This document shows positions 61,760 through 64,000 of a stretch of DNA of 64,000 nt, one piece after another. The first letter of the stretch is position 1, and every line of letters starts with the position of its first letter. The notes below the pieces were generated by a model, which saw only the letters and a list, made by a program, of their open reading frames with translations, was not told the origin of the DNA and did no database searches. The stretch lies in the NCBI RefSeq assembly GCF_046630445.1, contig NC_092338.1, positions 7,582,501 through 7,646,500 on the forward strand, read 5' to 3'. The DNA comes from Rutidosis leptorrhynchoides (lineage: Eukaryota; Streptophyta; Magnoliopsida; Asterales; Asteraceae). The position numbers and the translations under genes were made by a program.

Positions 61760-62803
61760 TTAAGTGGGGTTAAACTTCCCCACACTTAGCTGACGACATG
61801 TGAAGTCGGTAGAATAAGTTCCACGAATTAAAATAGTGAGCCAGTTATTTACATCTCGGGTGGTATAAAATATATTAATGGGTTTAAAGTTTAGACCCAC
61901 CCGATCATCACTACTTAATTCTTTTTTAAGTGTAGCTTTTAGTAAATGGATATGTCTCTTTTCTGGTTCTTGGTCAAATGGATCGATATACATCGACATA
62001 CATATTTCTTTAGGGTGGATAATTCCTAACATTTCCTTCCGTTCATTCTCGGGATCAAAGGTTTCACCTCTATTACCTAATTGGGTGAAATTCGAGGTGT
62101 CATTATCTATTACAGCTCGTAGTTCATTTCCGGTGGATGACTCGTCTATTGAGAATATTGGGTTGGAAGGTTGTGGAATGGTGAAGTTTGTCACCCTTAC
62201 TTCTTCTTTATCCATTGATGGATCGATGATTTCGTCGGTAGAGGCTAATGTGTCGATATGTTGTGAAATGGGTAAGACTGAATAAAAAGTATCATCGGGA
62301 TAATTGGTGATTTCGGAGCTCTCGAATTCATCAAAATTCGATGATATGAGATTTTCTTGCACAATACTCCTCAGATCAACAGGTGTGTAGTCTGATAGAG
62401 TTTCAGCTTGTCGGTTTACAAACTCTCTCATTTGTTCATTTTGAGCATTGAGTTCTTTGAGTTTGATTTTCATATTGTCTAATAAATTTTCAGACACGTA
62501 ATTTTCCTCGTCTACTGGTTGTTGAGTTTGGAAATATTCTTGGGAATAATCCCAATTTGAATTGTATTCTTCATAATCATTCCATTCAGGTTCCGTGAGT
62601 GCGTAATTTTCCATAGGAACGTAATAATAACATTCCCATGTTGAGTGATAATCTCCACAGATTTCGCAACCAGTTATTGTTTCGTCATTCGTGATCCAAG
62701 ATTGACCGAACGAATTGTCATCAACACTCGTTTGAGAGTATTGATTTAATTGATTTTGGATATCAAAAAGAGTTTCCATAGCCTTGTTTTCAAAATTTTC
62801 CAT
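61760..62803 (-). CDS. Element E gag-like ORF
   Basis: A 347-residue open frame. Residues 46-58 form a zinc-knuckle-like C-X2-C-X3-H-X4-C (CEICGDYHSTWEC), as in Athila/Tat-type gag proteins. Residues about 105-140 (MKIKLKELNAQNEQMREF) look like a coiled coil. The rest is acidic and polar, with no protease or reverse transcriptase. The arrangement suggests a gag C-terminal part, perhaps kept for RNA binding in a non-autonomous element. The assignment rests on the zinc motif, position and element context, and the core capsid domain is not recognisable. Confidence 0.55.
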   Translation of the reverse strand: MENFENKAMETLFDIQNQLNQYSQTSVDDNSFGQSWITNDETITGCEICGDYHSTWECYYYVPMENYALTEPEWNDYEEYNSNWDYSQEYFQTQQPVDEENYVSENLLDNMKIKLKELNAQNEQMREFVNRQAETLSDYTPVDLRSIVQENLISSNFDEFESSEITNYPDDTFYSVLPISQHIDTLASTDEIIDPSMDKEEVRVTNFTIPQPSNPIFSIDESSTGNELRAVIDNDTSNFTQLGNRGETFDPENERKEMLGIIHPKEICMSMYIDPFDQEPEKRHIHLLKATLKKELSSDDRVGLNFKPINIFYTTRDVNNWLTILIRGTYSTDFTCRQLSVGKFNPT

Positions 62804-63919
62804 TTTATTGCGATGGCCAAATTTTAGCTACAATGTGGTGCATTTACTAATTATCCTATTAGTTATAAAAATAGAAAAACTTATATAAGTTGTCCAATTA
62901 ATAGACTTTTCTGCTTTTGCCCACGTTTCGAATAGCCAAAAGATGCAGCAGGGAGCCAGAACCCTTTAAATCGGAAGCTCACAACTCAGCCACTAACAAA
63001 TCCAACTATTACTACGAAGCAGAAAATTGTCAACGTCCATTAATTTAACCACTTAAATAATTTTTCTTTCCGTTTGAGATATTAGATAAGAAATAGAGAA
63101 AATTTCTAAGTCCTAAAAACTAAAGCGTCGAGAAATAATAAAGAAAAAGAATGCGCGTCGAAAAACGTCGAAAAATAAAAATAAGAAAATAGCGCATCGT
63201 AACTTAAAAGTCTAAAAATTATATCTAAAAAGTTGCGCCTAAAGGTCTAAAGGTAAATGCAATTTTATTCAGAAAACGGCAATTACTTAAAGGCACTAAA
63301 ATCTATTTAAAACTAAAGCGAAAAATGGCGTCGCAAAATTCTAAAGCACCTAAATCCTAGTCTAAAGAAAAAGCACTTAAGGGATTTTACGGCAAAGCCT
63401 AAGAATCTAGAAATAAAAATAAGCTACGGCAAAAACTATGTCTTAAAACTAAATACGAGCGAAAAACATACAAATATTACGCTAAAAACAAATAAAAAGG
63501 GACAAAATATAAAAATATACAAAAAGTTGTAAAAAATACAATTTTTATAAAAATATTATTTTTTTATAATAGTATTAATTTTTATATATAAATAAAACTA
63601 ATTAAAACTTAATATTACAAATTAATTAAAAACTTAAACTAAATAATATTATATATAAAACCTAATTAGGTTTAATAATAATAATAATAAATAATTAAAA
63701 CCTAAATCGTATTAATTGCTGGACCAGGTTCGTGTCAGACGGCTCCGCGAGTCGCGGTTCCCGAAGCTGCAAACCCCGCGAGTCGCGGGGTTCCAGAATT
63801 CAACTCTGGTACAGTTTGAAATTCGACCCTTTTTTTTTTTTTATAGGATTTTATATTGTTTTTCTAAAAATAATATATATTTATACAAAAATGAATTAAA
63901 AATATAGAGTTTTGCCGAT
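62804..63919 (-). other. Element E 5' leader
   Basis: About 1.1 kb between the primer site and the gag-like ORF, AT-rich and without a gene. It holds two more CCGCGAGTCGCGG palindromes at 63745-63757 and 63776-63788, the same words as in the LTR. Confidence 0.6.
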
Positions 63920-63937
63920 TCCCCGGCAGCGGCGCCA
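63920..63937 (-). other. Element E primer-binding site (Athila type)
   Basis: The minus strand reads TGGCGCCGCTGCCGGGGA six bases after the LTR end. This is very close to the primer site of plant Athila-type elements, usually assigned to tRNA-Asp. Confidence 0.8.
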
Positions 63938-63943
63938 AAAACT

Positions 63944-64000
63944 TGATGTGGTAGCGTGGGGGTACGTGATAGTACTATATTTTACTACGAAATACGTTAC
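63944..64000 (-). repeat. Element E 5' LTR, first 57 bp in window
   Basis: Identical by eye to 57966-58022 over the visible length. The rest of the LTR is beyond the window. Confidence 0.9.

Larger units (their letters stand above)
57966..64000 (-). mobile_element. Element E: non-autonomous Athila-like LTR retrotransposon (continues past window)
   Basis: Two LTR copies begin TGATGTGGTAGCGTGGG on the plus strand at 57966 and 63944. The primer site and polypurine tract show minus orientation. The 4.1-kb interior holds only one gag-like ORF and no pol, so the element would depend on enzymes from elsewhere. It sits in element D's protease region. The TSD is probably CATGA (57961-57965), with the partner outside the window. 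Confidence 0.85.

Overview
The window looks like plant nuclear DNA from a large, repeat-rich genome, most likely Asteraceae. That family call rests on the general style of the LTRs and is an inference. Nearly everything is nested LTR retrotransposons and smaller transposons. I find no convincing resident host gene, tRNA, rRNA or organelle insert. Most long open frames in the window are parts of transposons or read through AT microsatellites.

Left stack (1-22310). A copia gag remnant (21274-21630) was hit by a gypsy-type LTR (J, ending at 21246). J was split by LTR I (17147-17569 plus 20059-20935, minus strand). I holds solo LTR H (17570-20053, target-site duplication TTTTA), and minus-strand element G (5' LTR 1331-17146) abuts or interrupts it. 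G's LTR was entered by element A (3540 onward, TSD CAAAG), a Ty3/gypsy element with 3250-bp LTRs. A carries two extra sense ORFs between its primer-binding site and gag-pol: an acidic protein of unknown function and an F-box protein. A's gag-pol is cut off in the integrase at about 12996. It is fused there to a second copy of G flank plus LTR (12997-16705) that looks like a solo-LTR allele of the same insertion.

Middle (22311-30224). This AT-rich stretch has no long ORF. It holds two hAT-type MITEs with 8-bp TSDs, a non-autonomous Helitron (27962-29301), an RTE-type LINE tail and probable L1-type LINE tails.

Right stack (30225-64000). A minus-strand copia element C is split by plus-strand gypsy element B (32221-51307, TSD ATTAA), and again by minus-strand gypsy element D (52182 onward). 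B's 5' LTR holds an A-family solo LTR (33502-40444), itself hit by solo LTRs L and M. B's interior holds solo LTR N. D is broken by minus-strand element E (57966 to beyond the window end), which has an Athila-like primer site and one gag-like ORF.

The observations I rate highest are: the F-box ORF carried by element A; the cis junction between a full-length and a solo-LTR state of one insertion; perfect CpG-rich palindromes, usually in pairs, in several unrelated LTR families; a conserved GAGGT/ACCTC stem-loop near LTR 3' ends; a hairpin minisatellite in LTR G; and a telobox cluster in LTR D. All coordinates, counts and alignments were made by eye.
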